Assembly (NCBI GenBank): GCA_020849765.1
Contig: JADLAY010000054.1
Span: 53,120 to 117,119, forward strand
From: Anaerolineae bacterium
GTDB taxonomy: Bacteria > Chloroflexota > Anaerolineae > Aggregatilineales > Phototrophicaceae
DNA: 64,000 bases
Direction of reading: 5' to 3'
Of this stretch, positions 24,847 to 33,653 are shown in pieces. The number at the start of each line of letters is the position of its first letter. Position 1 is the stretch's first letter. Below the pieces are notes generated by a model. It had not been told where the DNA came from. It saw only the letters and a program-made list of their open reading frames with translations, and searched no databases. Position numbers and translations under genes: made by a program.

Positions 24847-26273
24847 GCGCACCAAGCGAACAACGCGAAGGCATTCTGCAACTGGCCGATCAACTGCGCT
24901 GGGAGGTTGGGCAGGGCTTCCACGAGCAGTTGATGGAAGATCTGTACACCGACGCGGCACGGCTGGCCGACCGCGCCGTGACGCGCCCGGACGTCAAAGA
25001 GCGCTTCGATCTCGACCGGACGATCGACCGGCTGGTGACGAGCCGCATCTGGGGCTTCCCGATGATGATCCTGCTCTTCATGCTCGTCTTCTGGATCACG
25101 ATCTCCGGCGCGAATGTGCCGTCGGCATTTTTGTCGTCGATCCTGATCGACCAGCTCCACCCCATTTTGAAAAGCGCGGCGGCGTCGATTGGCATGTCCG
25201 CCTTTCTGTCCGGCCTGCTGATCGACGGCATGTATCTGGCGACGGCCTGGGTCGTCAGCGTCATGCTGCCGCCGATGGCGATCTTCTTCCCGCTGTTCAC
25301 GCTGCTGGAAGACTTCGGCTATCTGCCGCGCGTCGCCTTCAACCTGGATAACATCTTCAAGAAGTCCGGCGCGCACGGCAAGCAGGCGCTGAGCATGATG
25401 ATGGGCTTCGGCTGTAACGCTGCCGGGGTCGTCGCCACGCGCGTGATCGACAGCCCGCGCGAACGGCTGATCGCGATCATCACCAACAACTTCGCGCTGT
25501 GCAACGGGCGCTGGCCGACGCAGATCCTGATCGCGACGGTTTTCATCGGCGCGCTGGTGCCGTCGTACCTGGCGGGGCTGATCTCGGCGCTGGCGGTGGT
25601 CGGCATCGCCGTGCTCGGCGTGCTGCTGACCTTCCTCTCATCGTGGACGCTTTCACGCACAGTCCTGCGCGGTGAGGTCTCGACCTTCAGCCTCGAACTG
25701 CCTCCCTACCGCCCGCCGCGCGTCCTGCAGACGATCTACACGTCGATGATCGACCGGACGATGTACGTGCTGTGGCGCGCGGTTGTGTTCGCCATGCCTG
25801 CCGGTGCGCTCATCTGGCTGTGCGCGAACGTCACCATCGGCGACCTCAGCATCGCCCAGCACCTGATCAACTTCCTGAATCCGGCCGGCATTCTGATCGG
25901 TCTCAACGGCGTGATCCTGCTGGCCTACGTGGTCGCCATCCCGGCCAACGAGATCGTCATCCCGACGGTGCTGATGCTGACGGTGCTCGTCACCGGCATG
26001 AGCGGCCAGGGCGCGGGCGCGGGCGTCATGTTCAATGCCCAGTCGAACGCCGATCTGCTGACGCTGCTGCACGCGGGCGGCTGGACGCTGCTGACGGCGA
26101 TCAACCTGATGCTCTTCAGCCTGATCCACAACCCGTGCAGCACGACGATCTACACGATCTACAAAGAGACGGGCAGCCTGAAGTGGACGGCGGTCGCGGC
26201 GCTGATGCCGCTGCTGCTCGGCCTGACGGTGACGTTCGTCGTCGCGCAGGTCTGGCGCCTGTTCGGGGGGTAG
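24843..26273 (+). CDS. FeoB transmembrane domain, separate gene
   Basis: A 476-residue integral membrane protein, the permease half of FeoB. It has about ten hydrophobic segments, the first Gate motif in MMMGFGCNAAGVVATR with the conserved cysteine, and the second in HNPCSTTIYTIYKE. The N-terminal 70 residues (RWEVGQGFHEQLMEDLYTDAARLADRAV) match the stretch that links the GTPase and membrane parts of FeoB. It moves Fe(II) into the cell when driven by the G-domain encoded just upstream. ATG 24843 overlaps the G-domain stop; a terminator-like hairpin follows at 26306. Confidence 0.9.
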   Translation: MSAPSEQREGILQLADQLRWEVGQGFHEQLMEDLYTDAARLADRAVTRPDVKERFDLDRTIDRLVTSRIWGFPMMILLFMLVFWITISGANVPSAFLSSILIDQLHPILKSAAASIGMSAFLSGLLIDGMYLATAWVVSVMLPPMAIFFPLFTLLEDFGYLPRVAFNLDNIFKKSGAHGKQALSMMMGFGCNAAGVVATRVIDSPRERLIAIITNNFALCNGRWPTQILIATVFIGALVPSYLAGLISALAVVGIAVLGVLLTFLSSWTLSRTVLRGEVSTFSLELPPYRPPRVLQTIYTSMIDRTMYVLWRAVVFAMPAGALIWLCANVTIGDLSIAQHLINFLNPAGILIGLNGVILLAYVVAIPANEIVIPTVLMLTVLVTGMSGQGAGAGVMFNAQSNADLLTLLHAGGWTLLTAINLMLFSLIHNPCSTTIYTIYKETGSLKWTAVAALMPLLLGLTVTFVVAQVWRLFGG

Positions 26274-26305
26274 GGCGAGCGGGGCGGACGCTCGTGAGGA
26301 GAGAC

Positions 26306-26335
26306 GTAGGGGCGCATCACTGATGCGCCCTTTTT
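26306..26335 (+). terminator. Terminator-like GTAG hairpin after feoB
   Basis: GGGCGCATCA-C-TGATGCGCCC followed by TTTTTGT, 33 bases after the feoB stop. It is a member of the GTAG-footed repeat family that apparently serves as an intrinsic terminator. Confidence 0.7.
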
Positions 26336-26381
26336 GTCGTGCGGTGCCGTCCATCGTGAGTCTGGGGTGTGATCGTCGCTC

Positions 26382-26506
26382 GCCGACGGGTTAACCCGTC
26401 GGCTGACTCCATCAAGCGCACTAAAGGCGCTTAAACAACACTCGTGGTCTTTTCTAGCCCCTTCAGTGGGCTTGATTCGGTCAGCCGTTTGGCTTCAGCC
26501 AACGGC
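26382..26506. repeat. REP element pair
   Basis: Palindrome 26382-26403 (arms GCCGACGGGTT) then small hairpin GCGCACTAAAGGCGC; second half in inverted orientation with AGCCCCTTCAGTGGGCT and an imperfect palindrome GCCGTTTGGC-TTCA-GCCAACGGC (26484-26506). The pair lies between feoB and the protease gene. Confidence 0.75.
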
Positions 26507-26570
26507 GACAAGGGCAGTATCAACCATTGAATACTAGCCTTGTGCGCGTATTCCCGCCCCCATTCCACGC

Positions 26571-26576
26571 TATAAT
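26571..26576 (+). promoter_or_regulatory. -10 element CGCTATAAT for the protease gene
   Basis: CACGCTATAATGCCCC with a perfect TATAAT, 64 bases before ATG 26641. No clear -35. Confidence 0.45.
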
Positions 26577-26640
26577 GCCCCTATCACAGCAACATCGCAG
26601 CCCATTGCCCGGTCTCATCCCCCACGAGAAAGGCGTCGTG

Positions 26641-27813
26641 ATGTTCCATCGCCACCCGATTCATTGCATTATTCCGCCGCACATGCTGCGCGAGATCGCC
26701 GAGCGTGGCTCGGTCGTCCAGCAGGCGCAGGCGTTACAGAGCTACGCCGCCTCGTCGCAGTTACGCGGGCAGCGCACCGAACTGACCGGGATGCCCTCGG
26801 TGGCGCAGACGCAGGCCGCGGCGGGCAAGGAGCGCATCATCTACGATGCCAAAGAGACGACCACGCTGCCGGGCGTCAAGGTGCGCAGCGAGGGCGATCC
26901 GCCGGTCGACGACATCGCCGTCAACGAAGCCTACGACGGATCGGGCGCGACTTACGATCTGTATCACGAGGTGTTCGGGCGCAACTCGATTGACAACCAG
27001 GGGATGCGGCTCGATTCGACCGTCCACTACGGCGAGAGCTTCGACAACGCCTTCTGGGACGGCCAGCAGATGGTCTACGGCGATGGCGACGCGGACGTGC
27101 CGGAGGAGGAGCGCATCTTCAACCGCTTCACCGCCGCCATCGACGTGATCGGCCACGAACTGACGCATGGCGTGACGCAGCACGAGGCGCGGCTGTTGTA
27201 TTACACGCAGCCGGGCGCGCTCAACGAGTCGATGAGCGACGTCTTCGGATCGCTGGTCAAGCAGCGCACGCTCAACCAGACGTCGGCGGAGGCGGACTGG
27301 ATCATCGGCGCGGGTCTGTTCACGGCCAACGTCAACGCGCAGGGGATTCGCTCTATGAAGGCGCCCGGCACCGCCTACGACGACCCGGTGCTGGGGAAAG
27401 ATCCGCAGCCGGGCCACATGCGCGACTACATGAACGTGTCCTACGACAACGGCGGCGTCCACATCAACTCCGGCATCCCCAACCACGCCTTCTACGTCGT
27501 GGCGCGGGAGATCGGCGGTTATGCCTGGGAGAAGCCGGGGCAGATCTGGTATCGCGCGCTCAAGGATGAGCTTCAGTTCTGGTCGGATTTTCAGCACGCG
27601 GCCAACGTCACCTATCAGCTGGCGGGTTCGCTCTATGGCAAGGGCAGCCTGGAGCAGCAGGCGGTCGTCACCGGCTGGAAAGAGGTCGGCATCACGGTCG
27701 AGACGGGCTTCGGCTGGCGCCAACTGATCTCGATCATCATCGCGCTGCTCAATCAACTCGGCGGCGGCAATGTGATCCCCGCCGCGCCGCAGACGGCACG
27801 AGAAGAGCGATGA
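26641..27813 (+). CDS. Protealysin-like M4 metalloprotease
   Basis: A 390-residue thermolysin-family (M4) zinc protease. The zinc-binding motif HELTH is at 172-176 and the third ligand is Glu196 in LNESMSDVFG; HINSGIPNHAFY carries the catalytic-site histidine. There is no signal peptide or long FTP propeptide. Instead the short N-terminus contains IPPHML (residues 11-16), the hallmark of the protealysin-type precursor. Such enzymes are cytoplasmic or released without a signal sequence. ATG 26641 lies after GAAAGG; the upstream in-frame stretch is not typical. Its stop codon overlaps the emfourin gene. Confidence 0.93.
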   Translation: MFHRHPIHCIIPPHMLREIAERGSVVQQAQALQSYAASSQLRGQRTELTGMPSVAQTQAAAGKERIIYDAKETTTLPGVKVRSEGDPPVDDIAVNEAYDGSGATYDLYHEVFGRNSIDNQGMRLDSTVHYGESFDNAFWDGQQMVYGDGDADVPEEERIFNRFTAAIDVIGHELTHGVTQHEARLLYYTQPGALNESMSDVFGSLVKQRTLNQTSAEADWIIGAGLFTANVNAQGIRSMKAPGTAYDDPVLGKDPQPGHMRDYMNVSYDNGGVHINSGIPNHAFYVVAREIGGYAWEKPGQIWYRALKDELQFWSDFQHAANVTYQLAGSLYGKGSLEQQAVVTGWKEVGITVETGFGWRQLISIIIALLNQLGGGNVIPAAPQTAREER

Positions 27814-28112
27814 AGATCGCTTTCGAGCGCAGTGGGGGATTCGCCGGGCTGCGCCTGACCGCGACGATCGAGACGGATGATCTGCCGCCGGACGAGGCCG
27901 CGGAGTTGGTGCAGATGGTCGAGGACGCCAGGTTCTTCGATCTGCCGGGCAAGCTGCGCGCACGTCCCGGCGCTGCCGACGAGTATCAGTATCTCGTCAC
28001 GATCGCGACGGATGACCAGCGCCACACCGTCGAGACGACGGACACTGCCGCACCGGAGACGCTGCGGACGCTGCTGAATCGCCTGAATGCGCTCGCGCGC
28101 CGGCGGCGGTGA
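27810..28112 (+). CDS. Emfourin-type protease inhibitor
   Basis: A 100-residue protein that begins KIAFERSGGFAGLRLTATIE and contains LPPDEAAELVQMVEDARFFDLP and YLVTIATDDQRHTVETTD, which match emfourin (M4in), the inhibitor of protealysin. It is translated from an ATG that overlaps the stop of the protease gene, as in known protealysin operons. It probably keeps the cytoplasmic protease inactive. The pairing supports both assignments. Confidence 0.9.
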   Translation: MKIAFERSGGFAGLRLTATIETDDLPPDEAAELVQMVEDARFFDLPGKLRARPGAADEYQYLVTIATDDQRHTVETTDTAAPETLRTLLNRLNALARRRR

Positions 28113-28144
28113 GGGGCGATGTCCGGAATTATCCGCAGGTTGTG

Positions 28145-28996
28145 ATGAAGATCACACTGCTTGGCACGGGATCACCCGCCGTCGAAACGGATCGCCAGAG
28201 TTCGGCGCTCTTGCTGCAAGTCAACGGCGCGCACTGGCTGTTCGATGCCGGCCGGGGCGTCAATGTGCAGCTCTTGCGCGTCGGCTTGACTCCGGCCAAC
28301 CTCGACGCGATCTTCATCACGCACCATCATTGGGATCATATTGGCGACCTGGGTGATGTCCTGATCGGCGCCTGGCACGCCGGGCGCAGCACAACGCTCC
28401 ACGTCTACGGCCCACAGGGAACGCAAGCTCTCGTTTCGGTAATGCTCAATCAGGTCTATGCGCGCGAAATCGCCTTTACGCTCGCACTGCAAGCTCAACT
28501 CGGCAATCCCGTTGCCGACATTCGCGATCTGGTCGAGGTGCACGACGTCGAACCCGGCGTGGTGCTGGCGGGCGAGGCGGCGGTCGTGTCTGCCGAGGAT
28601 GTCGACCATGGCAGTGTCCTGCTGCCTCAAGCGGAATGGCCGTGTCTCGGCTATCGCGTCGAAGCGGAGGGCAAGGTCGTCGCCATCAGCGGGGATACCG
28701 TGCCCTGCGCCGGGCTGGCAAAGCTCGCGCGCGATGCCGACGTGCTCGTGCAATGCTGCTATCTGGCGGACGCCGAGATCACAGTGCTGGGGTTCGAATT
28801 CCTGTCGCGCCACGTGATCGCCTCGGCCGGGCAGGCGGGCATGGTCGCGGCCCAGGCCAATGTAAAGAAGCTCGTCCTGACGCATTTCCGCCCGAAGTCC
28901 GCGGCGTTGATGGACTCGATGCTTGCCGATGTGCGCCGGGCGTATGCGGGCGACGTCATCCTGGGGCGCGATCTCATGGAAATTGCTGTCTCTTGA
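28145..28996 (+). CDS. Metallo-beta-lactamase-fold hydrolase, ribonuclease Z-like
   Basis: A 283-residue hydrolase. The metal-binding signature is THHHWDHIGD (His60-x-His62-x-Asp64-His65). LLGTGSPAVETDRQSSALLL at the N-terminus, ISGDTVPC and LTHFRP are typical of the ribonuclease Z/arylsulfatase-like branch of the fold. A flexible arm of true tRNase Z is not evident, so it need not process tRNA. The ATG at 28145 is chosen for MKITLLG; the frame upstream adds 12 unconserved residues. It follows the emfourin gene by 32 bases and may be in the same operon. Confidence 0.85.
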   Translation: MKITLLGTGSPAVETDRQSSALLLQVNGAHWLFDAGRGVNVQLLRVGLTPANLDAIFITHHHWDHIGDLGDVLIGAWHAGRSTTLHVYGPQGTQALVSVMLNQVYAREIAFTLALQAQLGNPVADIRDLVEVHDVEPGVVLAGEAAVVSAEDVDHGSVLLPQAEWPCLGYRVEAEGKVVAISGDTVPCAGLAKLARDADVLVQCCYLADAEITVLGFEFLSRHVIASAGQAGMVAAQANVKKLVLTHFRPKSAALMDSMLADVRRAYAGDVILGRDLMEIAVS

Positions 28997-29078
28997 CCGG
29001 GATGTGTGCGATCAGACGGCAACCACTGCCAAATGCGGTTCAATGATCGGGACACGGAGCATCTCTTCGGACGGTACG

Positions 29079-29365
29079 ATGCAACTCGCTGATGTGAAAG
29101 CCAAACGCTCGCTTATACTCGATCTTGCAGCGAAACATGGCGCATCCAACGTGCGCGTGTTCGGGTCGGTCGTGCGCGGTGAGGCCCACGACGACAGCGA
29201 TATCGATCTGCTGGTCGATTTTGATCTGGATGAGGTCTCCTGGGGTGGTGGGCACTGCTCGTGGAAATTGAGACTTTGCTCGGCTGTCCAGTCGATCTGG
29301 TGTCACCTGAAGATTTGCATCCGCGCATCCGGGATCGCGTGCTGGGCGAGGCGATTCCGCTCTGA
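29079..29365 (+). pseudogene. Minimal nucleotidyltransferase, frameshifted
   Basis: Codons from ATG 29079 give the MNT pattern VRVFGSVVRGEAHDDSDIDL (GS...D.D). After about 29245, at CCTGGGGTGGTGGGC, the frame loses similarity, whereas the -1 frame gives WALLVEIETLLGCPVDLVSP and ends with ...DRVLGEAIPL at 29365, the usual C-terminus of this family. One base seems to be missing in the G-rich stretch. It is either a real pseudogene or a sequencing/assembly error. A REP palindrome starts five bases after the stop. Confidence 0.75.
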
Positions 29366-29369
29366 AGCC

Positions 29370-29533
29370 GCCGACGGGTCAACCCGTCGGCTGGCCGAAA
29401 TCAAGCGCACTGATGGGGCTATTGGGATTCATCGCACCCAGGCTGGGTTCAATGCGCGAAACGCGGATCAGCATTGAGAGCGAAGCATCTTGAGTATGCT
29501 TGATTAACCTAGCCGACCGGTTGACCGGTCGGC
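29370..29533. repeat. REP element pair
   Basis: Palindromes 29370-29391 (arms GCCGACGGGTC) and 29512-29533 (arms GCCGACCGGTT) in opposite orientation, with small hairpins between, one of them AAGCAT-CTTGAGT-ATGCTT. The space between them has no gene. Confidence 0.8.
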
Positions 29534-29615
29534 GAACAACCAGCCAAATCTCTCTCGATTGCAAACACCATACCGACCCATCCCCAGAAACCTGAGTACA
29601 CATCCGCCTCATTCC

Positions 29616-29625
29616 GCGCTACAAT
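29616..29625 (+). promoter_or_regulatory. -10 element GCGCTACAAT for argG
   Basis: GCGCTACAATTCCC, 77 bases before the start codon of argG. The same arrangement is seen at 195-204. Confidence 0.45.
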
Positions 29626-29701
29626 TCCCCGCCATCACATCACCCGCAAACAGGACGCGGCCCGCCGTGTCCCCATACGTCAAGCGCAGGAGCGAACTCC
29701 C

Positions 29702-30952
29702 ATGCCGTCCGATATCAAAAAGATCGTGCTCGCCTACAGCGGTGGGCTGGATACCTCCGTGATCCTGACCTGGCTCAAGAACGAGTACAAGGCGGAGATC
29801 ATTTGCTTCACCGCCGACCTGGGCCAGGAAGAAGAACTCGACGGCCTGGAGGAAAAGGCACTCAAGACCGGCGCGAGCAAGCTCTACGTCCGCGACCTGC
29901 GCGAAGAATTCCTGACCGATTTCATCTTCCCGACGATGCAGGCGGGCGCCGTCTACGAGCGCGATTACCTGCTCGGTACGTCGTTCGCGCGCCCGCTGAT
30001 CGCCAAGCACCTGTGCGACATCGCTGAGATCGAGGGCGCGGATGCCATCGCGCACGGCTGCACGGGCAAGGGCAACGATCAGGTGCGCTTCGAAGTCACG
30101 GCCATGGCGCTCAACCCGCGGCTGAAGACGATCGCACCGTGGCGCGAATGGAACCTGCGCAGCCGCGAAGATCTGCTCGCCTACGCCGAAGAATTCAACG
30201 TGCCGGTGACTCACACGCTCAAGTCGATCTACAGCCGCGACCGCAACCTGTATCACCTGTCGCACGAAGGCGGCCCGCTGGAGAATCCGTGGCTGGAGCC
30301 GGAAGAATCGATGTTCAAGCTGACCGTGTCGCCGGAGCAGGCGCCGGATACACCGCAGTACGTCGAGATCGAGTTCGAGCGCGGCATTCCGGTTGGGCTG
30401 GATGGCGTCCGTATGCCGCCGCTCGACCTGTTCTTGCAGCTCAACAAGATGGGTGCGACGCACGGCATCGGGCGCATCGACATGGTCGAGAACCGGCTGG
30501 TCGGCATGAAGTCGCACGGCGTCTACGAGACGCCCGGCGGTACCATCCTGCGTCGCGGCCACGTCGCCATGGAGAGCATCTGCCTCGATAAGCAGACGCT
30601 GCATCTTAAGGACATGCTGGCCGTCAAGTATGCGGAACTGGTCTACAACGGCCTCTGGTACACGCGCGTGCGTGAGGCGCTCGACGCCTTCGTCCAGGTC
30701 ACGCAGCAGAACGTCACCGGCACGGCGCGGCTCAAGCTGTACAAGGGCAGCGTCACCATCGTCGGGCGCAAGAGCAAGTACAGCCTCTACCGCGAAGATT
30801 ACGCTTCGTTCGGCGAGGAGAACGTCTACAACCAGGCCGACGCCGAGGGCTTCATCAAGATCTTCGGCCTGCCGATCAAGATCGAGTCGTTGATGCAGCA
30901 GCAGGCCGAGGGCGGCCCGAAGCCGGATTACAGCAATTTCAAGCGGGATTGA
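29702..30952 (+). CDS. argG: Argininosuccinate synthase
   Basis: A 416-residue enzyme that joins citrulline and aspartate, using ATP, in arginine synthesis. The N-type ATP pyrophosphatase loop is LAYSGGLDTSVIL (residues 10-22). GTSFARPLIAK, GCTGKGNDQVRFE, IAPWREW and GGPLENPW are all typical motifs of ArgG. CAGGAG stands before ATG 29702. argH follows on the same strand after about 300 bases that hold REP and octamer repeats, so the two may be separate transcripts. Confidence 0.96.
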   Translation: MPSDIKKIVLAYSGGLDTSVILTWLKNEYKAEIICFTADLGQEEELDGLEEKALKTGASKLYVRDLREEFLTDFIFPTMQAGAVYERDYLLGTSFARPLIAKHLCDIAEIEGADAIAHGCTGKGNDQVRFEVTAMALNPRLKTIAPWREWNLRSREDLLAYAEEFNVPVTHTLKSIYSRDRNLYHLSHEGGPLENPWLEPEESMFKLTVSPEQAPDTPQYVEIEFERGIPVGLDGVRMPPLDLFLQLNKMGATHGIGRIDMVENRLVGMKSHGVYETPGGTILRRGHVAMESICLDKQTLHLKDMLAVKYAELVYNGLWYTRVREALDAFVQVTQQNVTGTARLKLYKGSVTIVGRKSKYSLYREDYASFGEENVYNQADAEGFIKIFGLPIKIESLMQQQAEGGPKPDYSNFKRD

Positions 30953-30957
30953 AACAA

Positions 30958-31240
30958 GCGGATTAGCGAATCAGGAGCTTAGCGAATTAGCTTGTTGTCC
31001 TATTGCTCGTCGCCGGTGGGTTAACCCATCGGCTAGGCTGCATCAAGCCCACTGAAGGGGCTAATTTCTCACGGTACATGATGCAGTGAAGGCTGATAGG
31101 GCAAGTTTCCTGAGCGCCTTTAGTGCGCTTGATTGTGGCTAGCCGACGGATTGATCCGTCGGCGGGCTGGCAGGACTCGTTCTCGTTGCTAATCTCCTGA
31201 TCTGCTAATTTGCTAACCTGCTAATTCGCCAATTTGCTAC
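30958..31240 (+). repeat. REP pair embedded in octamer repeats
   Basis: REP palindromes at 31012-31033 (slightly imperfect, GCCGGTGGGTTAACCCATCGGC pattern) and 31142-31163 (arms GCCGACGGATT) with small hairpins GCCC-ACTGAAG-GGGC and AGCGC-CTTTAGT-GCGCT. On both sides lie short tandem units: TTAGCGAA-type at 30961-30992 and eight-base units TTGCTAAC, CTGCTAAT, TCGCCAAT, TTGCTACC at about 31205-31242. The last units run into the ribosome site of argH. Confidence 0.75.
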
Positions 31241-31254
31241 CTGGAGTGACAGCT

Positions 31255-32634
31255 ATGACCCTGTGGGGTGGGGCGTTCAAACTGCCGCCGGACGAGAGTC
31301 TGCGACGGCTCAACGACAGCATCGGCTACGACCGGCGCATGTACGCCCAGGATATCGCGGGCAGCATCGCCTACGCCGGGGCGCTCGTGCGTGCGGGCGT
31401 CATCAACTACGAGGAGGCCGACGCGATTGTCGGCGGCCTGGAGCAGGTGCTGGAAGAGTTCAAGACCGACACGTTCGTCCTCAAAGACGGCGACGAGGAC
31501 ATCCACACCGCCGTCGAGCGCCGCCTGACCGAACTGATCGGCGAACCGGCGGGCAAGCTCCACACCGGGCGCAGCCGCAACGATCAGGTCGCGACGGACT
31601 TTCGCCTGTGGGTGATGGACGCGCTCGATCATCTCGACTTGCAGCTCGCCGCGCTGCAAACGGCGCTGATCGACCGCGCCGAACAGCACACCGAGACGCT
31701 GATGCCGGGCTACACGCACTTCCAGCCCGCGCAGCCGATCGTGGCCGGGCACTGGCTGATGAGCTACGTCTGGATGCTGGCGCGCGACCGGGCTCGGCTG
31801 GCGGACGCACGGGCACGGACGGCTGTCTCGCCATTAGGGGCGGGGGCGCTGGCCGGTCATCCGTTCGGCATCGACCGGGCGACTCTGGCGCAGGAACTGG
31901 GCTTCGCTTCGTGTAGTCAAAACAGCCTTGACGCGGTCGCGGATCGAGATTTCGCTGCCGAGGCGCTCTTCATCTGTGCGCTGCTCGGCGTGCACCTGAG
32001 TCGCCTGGGCGAGGACATCGTCATCTACAGCAACCCGGCGCTCGGTTTCATCACGCTCGACGACCGCTACAGCACCGGCAGCAGCATCATGCCGCAGAAG
32101 CGCAATGCCGACCCGATGGAGATCGCACGCGGCAAGGCAGGGCGCCTGGTCGGCAACCTGACCGGCTTGCTGACCACGCTCAAGGGCTTGCCGAGTTCGT
32201 ACAACAAGGACTTGCAAGACGACAAGCAGCCGACCTTCGAGGCGTTCGACACACTCGATCTGCTGCTGCCGGTGGTGACGGCCATCGTCGCGACGCTGCA
32301 CTTCAACGTCGGCAGGATGTCCGCGGCGCTGGGCGAGGATCTGCTGGCGACCGATCTGGCGGAGTATCTCGTGCGCAAGGGGATGCCGTTCCGGCAGGCG
32401 CACGGTATCATCGGCAAGGTCGTGCGCGCGGCGTCCGATGCCGAGGTCGCCATCTCGCAGCTGCCGCTCGAACGTCTGCGCGAGTTCTCACCGCTGTTCG
32501 AGGCGGACGTGGCCGCTGTGCTCAGCTTCGAGCGCTCCGTCGCCGCCCGCGATGCCACCGGCGGCACCGCGCCGGACGCCGTCCGCAGGCAGATCGAGAC
32601 CGCGCGCGCCTGGATGGCGGCTCACAAACGATAG
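31255..32634 (+). CDS. argH: Argininosuccinate lyase
   Basis: A 459-residue enzyme of the fumarase/aspartase superfamily that splits argininosuccinate into arginine and fumarate. The superfamily signature is GSSIMPQKRNADP. KLHTGRSRNDQVATDFRLW and TLMPGYTHFQPAQP give the substrate-binding parts and the catalytic histidine. ATG 31255 is chosen with GGAG nine bases upstream; the frame begins MTLWGGAFKL, as usual for ArgH. Confidence 0.96.
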   Translation: MTLWGGAFKLPPDESLRRLNDSIGYDRRMYAQDIAGSIAYAGALVRAGVINYEEADAIVGGLEQVLEEFKTDTFVLKDGDEDIHTAVERRLTELIGEPAGKLHTGRSRNDQVATDFRLWVMDALDHLDLQLAALQTALIDRAEQHTETLMPGYTHFQPAQPIVAGHWLMSYVWMLARDRARLADARARTAVSPLGAGALAGHPFGIDRATLAQELGFASCSQNSLDAVADRDFAAEALFICALLGVHLSRLGEDIVIYSNPALGFITLDDRYSTGSSIMPQKRNADPMEIARGKAGRLVGNLTGLLTTLKGLPSSYNKDLQDDKQPTFEAFDTLDLLLPVVTAIVATLHFNVGRMSAALGEDLLATDLAEYLVRKGMPFRQAHGIIGKVVRAASDAEVAISQLPLERLREFSPLFEADVAAVLSFERSVAARDATGGTAPDAVRRQIETARAWMAAHKR

Positions 32635-32637
32635 GTA

Positions 32638-33642
32638 CTATTCCGGCTGGCTGTTCGCTGCCAGGAATGCGAGGGTGCGCTCCAGCGTCTGCTGCGCGGC
32701 GGCCACATTCAGATTGAGGGCATAGTCGTGGTTCAAGTTCGCGCCTGTGCCCGTGAATAACACGGCATCGACCTCGACTCCGTTGGCCTCAAGCACCGCC
32801 TTCAGCTCGTCTGACTGTGGGGCGACGGCGTCGATGTCGCCTGCGGTCAGGAAGACGGGCGGATAATCGGCGGTCACGTGCTGGACGGTCGAAAGCTCCT
32901 CAATGCGGTCGAACGACTCGAACTGACGGACGCCCGTGTACGACCACAGAAACTGTTCGATACCGGGCAGCCCGGTCGCCCTGACCGTGTCCATGTTATA
33001 GATGCCGTTCAGGAGCACGGTCCCGCGCAGTTGATCGCGCGTGACGGCAGGCTCGATCCCCATCTCTTGCGCAAATGCCTCGCTGCTGATCATGGCGGCC
33101 ATCTGGCTGGCGATCTGCGCGCCGGCAGAGTTGCCTGCAAAGAACAGCCGGTTCATGTCGCCGCCGTATTGCGCCGCATTGTCATTCAGGTAACGAAGGG
33201 CTGCATTGGTCTGCGCGATCGGGTTTGGGTATTGGTAGCTCGGCGCCAGCGCGTAGTCGATGTTCGCCACGACGTAACCCGCGTGCGCCAGCGCCATGGC
33301 GTAGACTCTGGTCTGTTCCTTGCTCCCAACCACGTAGCCGCCGCCGTGAATGTAGACGACGACCGGGAGCGGGCCGCCTGCGCTCGCCGGATAGATGATG
33401 TCCAGGCGGCTGTCGTCGAGGCTGCTGTCCGCATAGAGCAGGTCGGGCACGACCACGACGCTGCTCTCGATGGCCTCAAGGTTCGGCGGCGCGCCGTAGC
33501 TCGAATTGCGGTCGAGTTGGCTAAACAGCCACATCACCGGTGCCGGTGTGAACTGGCTCGCGAGCACGAGCAGGCCGATCGGGATGACGATCGCGGCCAG
33601 CAGGATGAGCAGGGCGCGGCGTAACGGTCTCTTGGATTTCAT
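32638..33642 (-). CDS. Alpha/beta hydrolase, HSL-type esterase, membrane-anchored
   Basis: A 334-residue esterase/lipase. The oxyanion-hole motif HGGG is in VVVYIHGGGYVVGSK, the nucleophile serine is in FFAGNSAGAQIA (GNSAG), and an acidic residue (AGDIDAVAP) and histidine (NLNHDYALN) near the C-terminus complete the triad. The N-terminus has a hydrophobic segment (ALLILLAAIVIPIGLLVLA), a signal peptide or anchor. GGAGG precedes ATG 33642. Convergent with argH, three bases apart. Confidence 0.87.
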   Translation of the reverse strand: MKSKRPLRRALLILLAAIVIPIGLLVLASQFTPAPVMWLFSQLDRNSSYGAPPNLEAIESSVVVVPDLLYADSSLDDSRLDIIYPASAGGPLPVVVYIHGGGYVVGSKEQTRVYAMALAHAGYVVANIDYALAPSYQYPNPIAQTNAALRYLNDNAAQYGGDMNRLFFAGNSAGAQIASQMAAMISSEAFAQEMGIEPAVTRDQLRGTVLLNGIYNMDTVRATGLPGIEQFLWSYTGVRQFESFDRIEELSTVQHVTADYPPVFLTAGDIDAVAPQSDELKAVLEANGVEVDAVLFTGTGANLNHDYALNLNVAAAQQTLERTLAFLAANSQPE

Positions 33643-33653
33643 CGGACCTCCAT

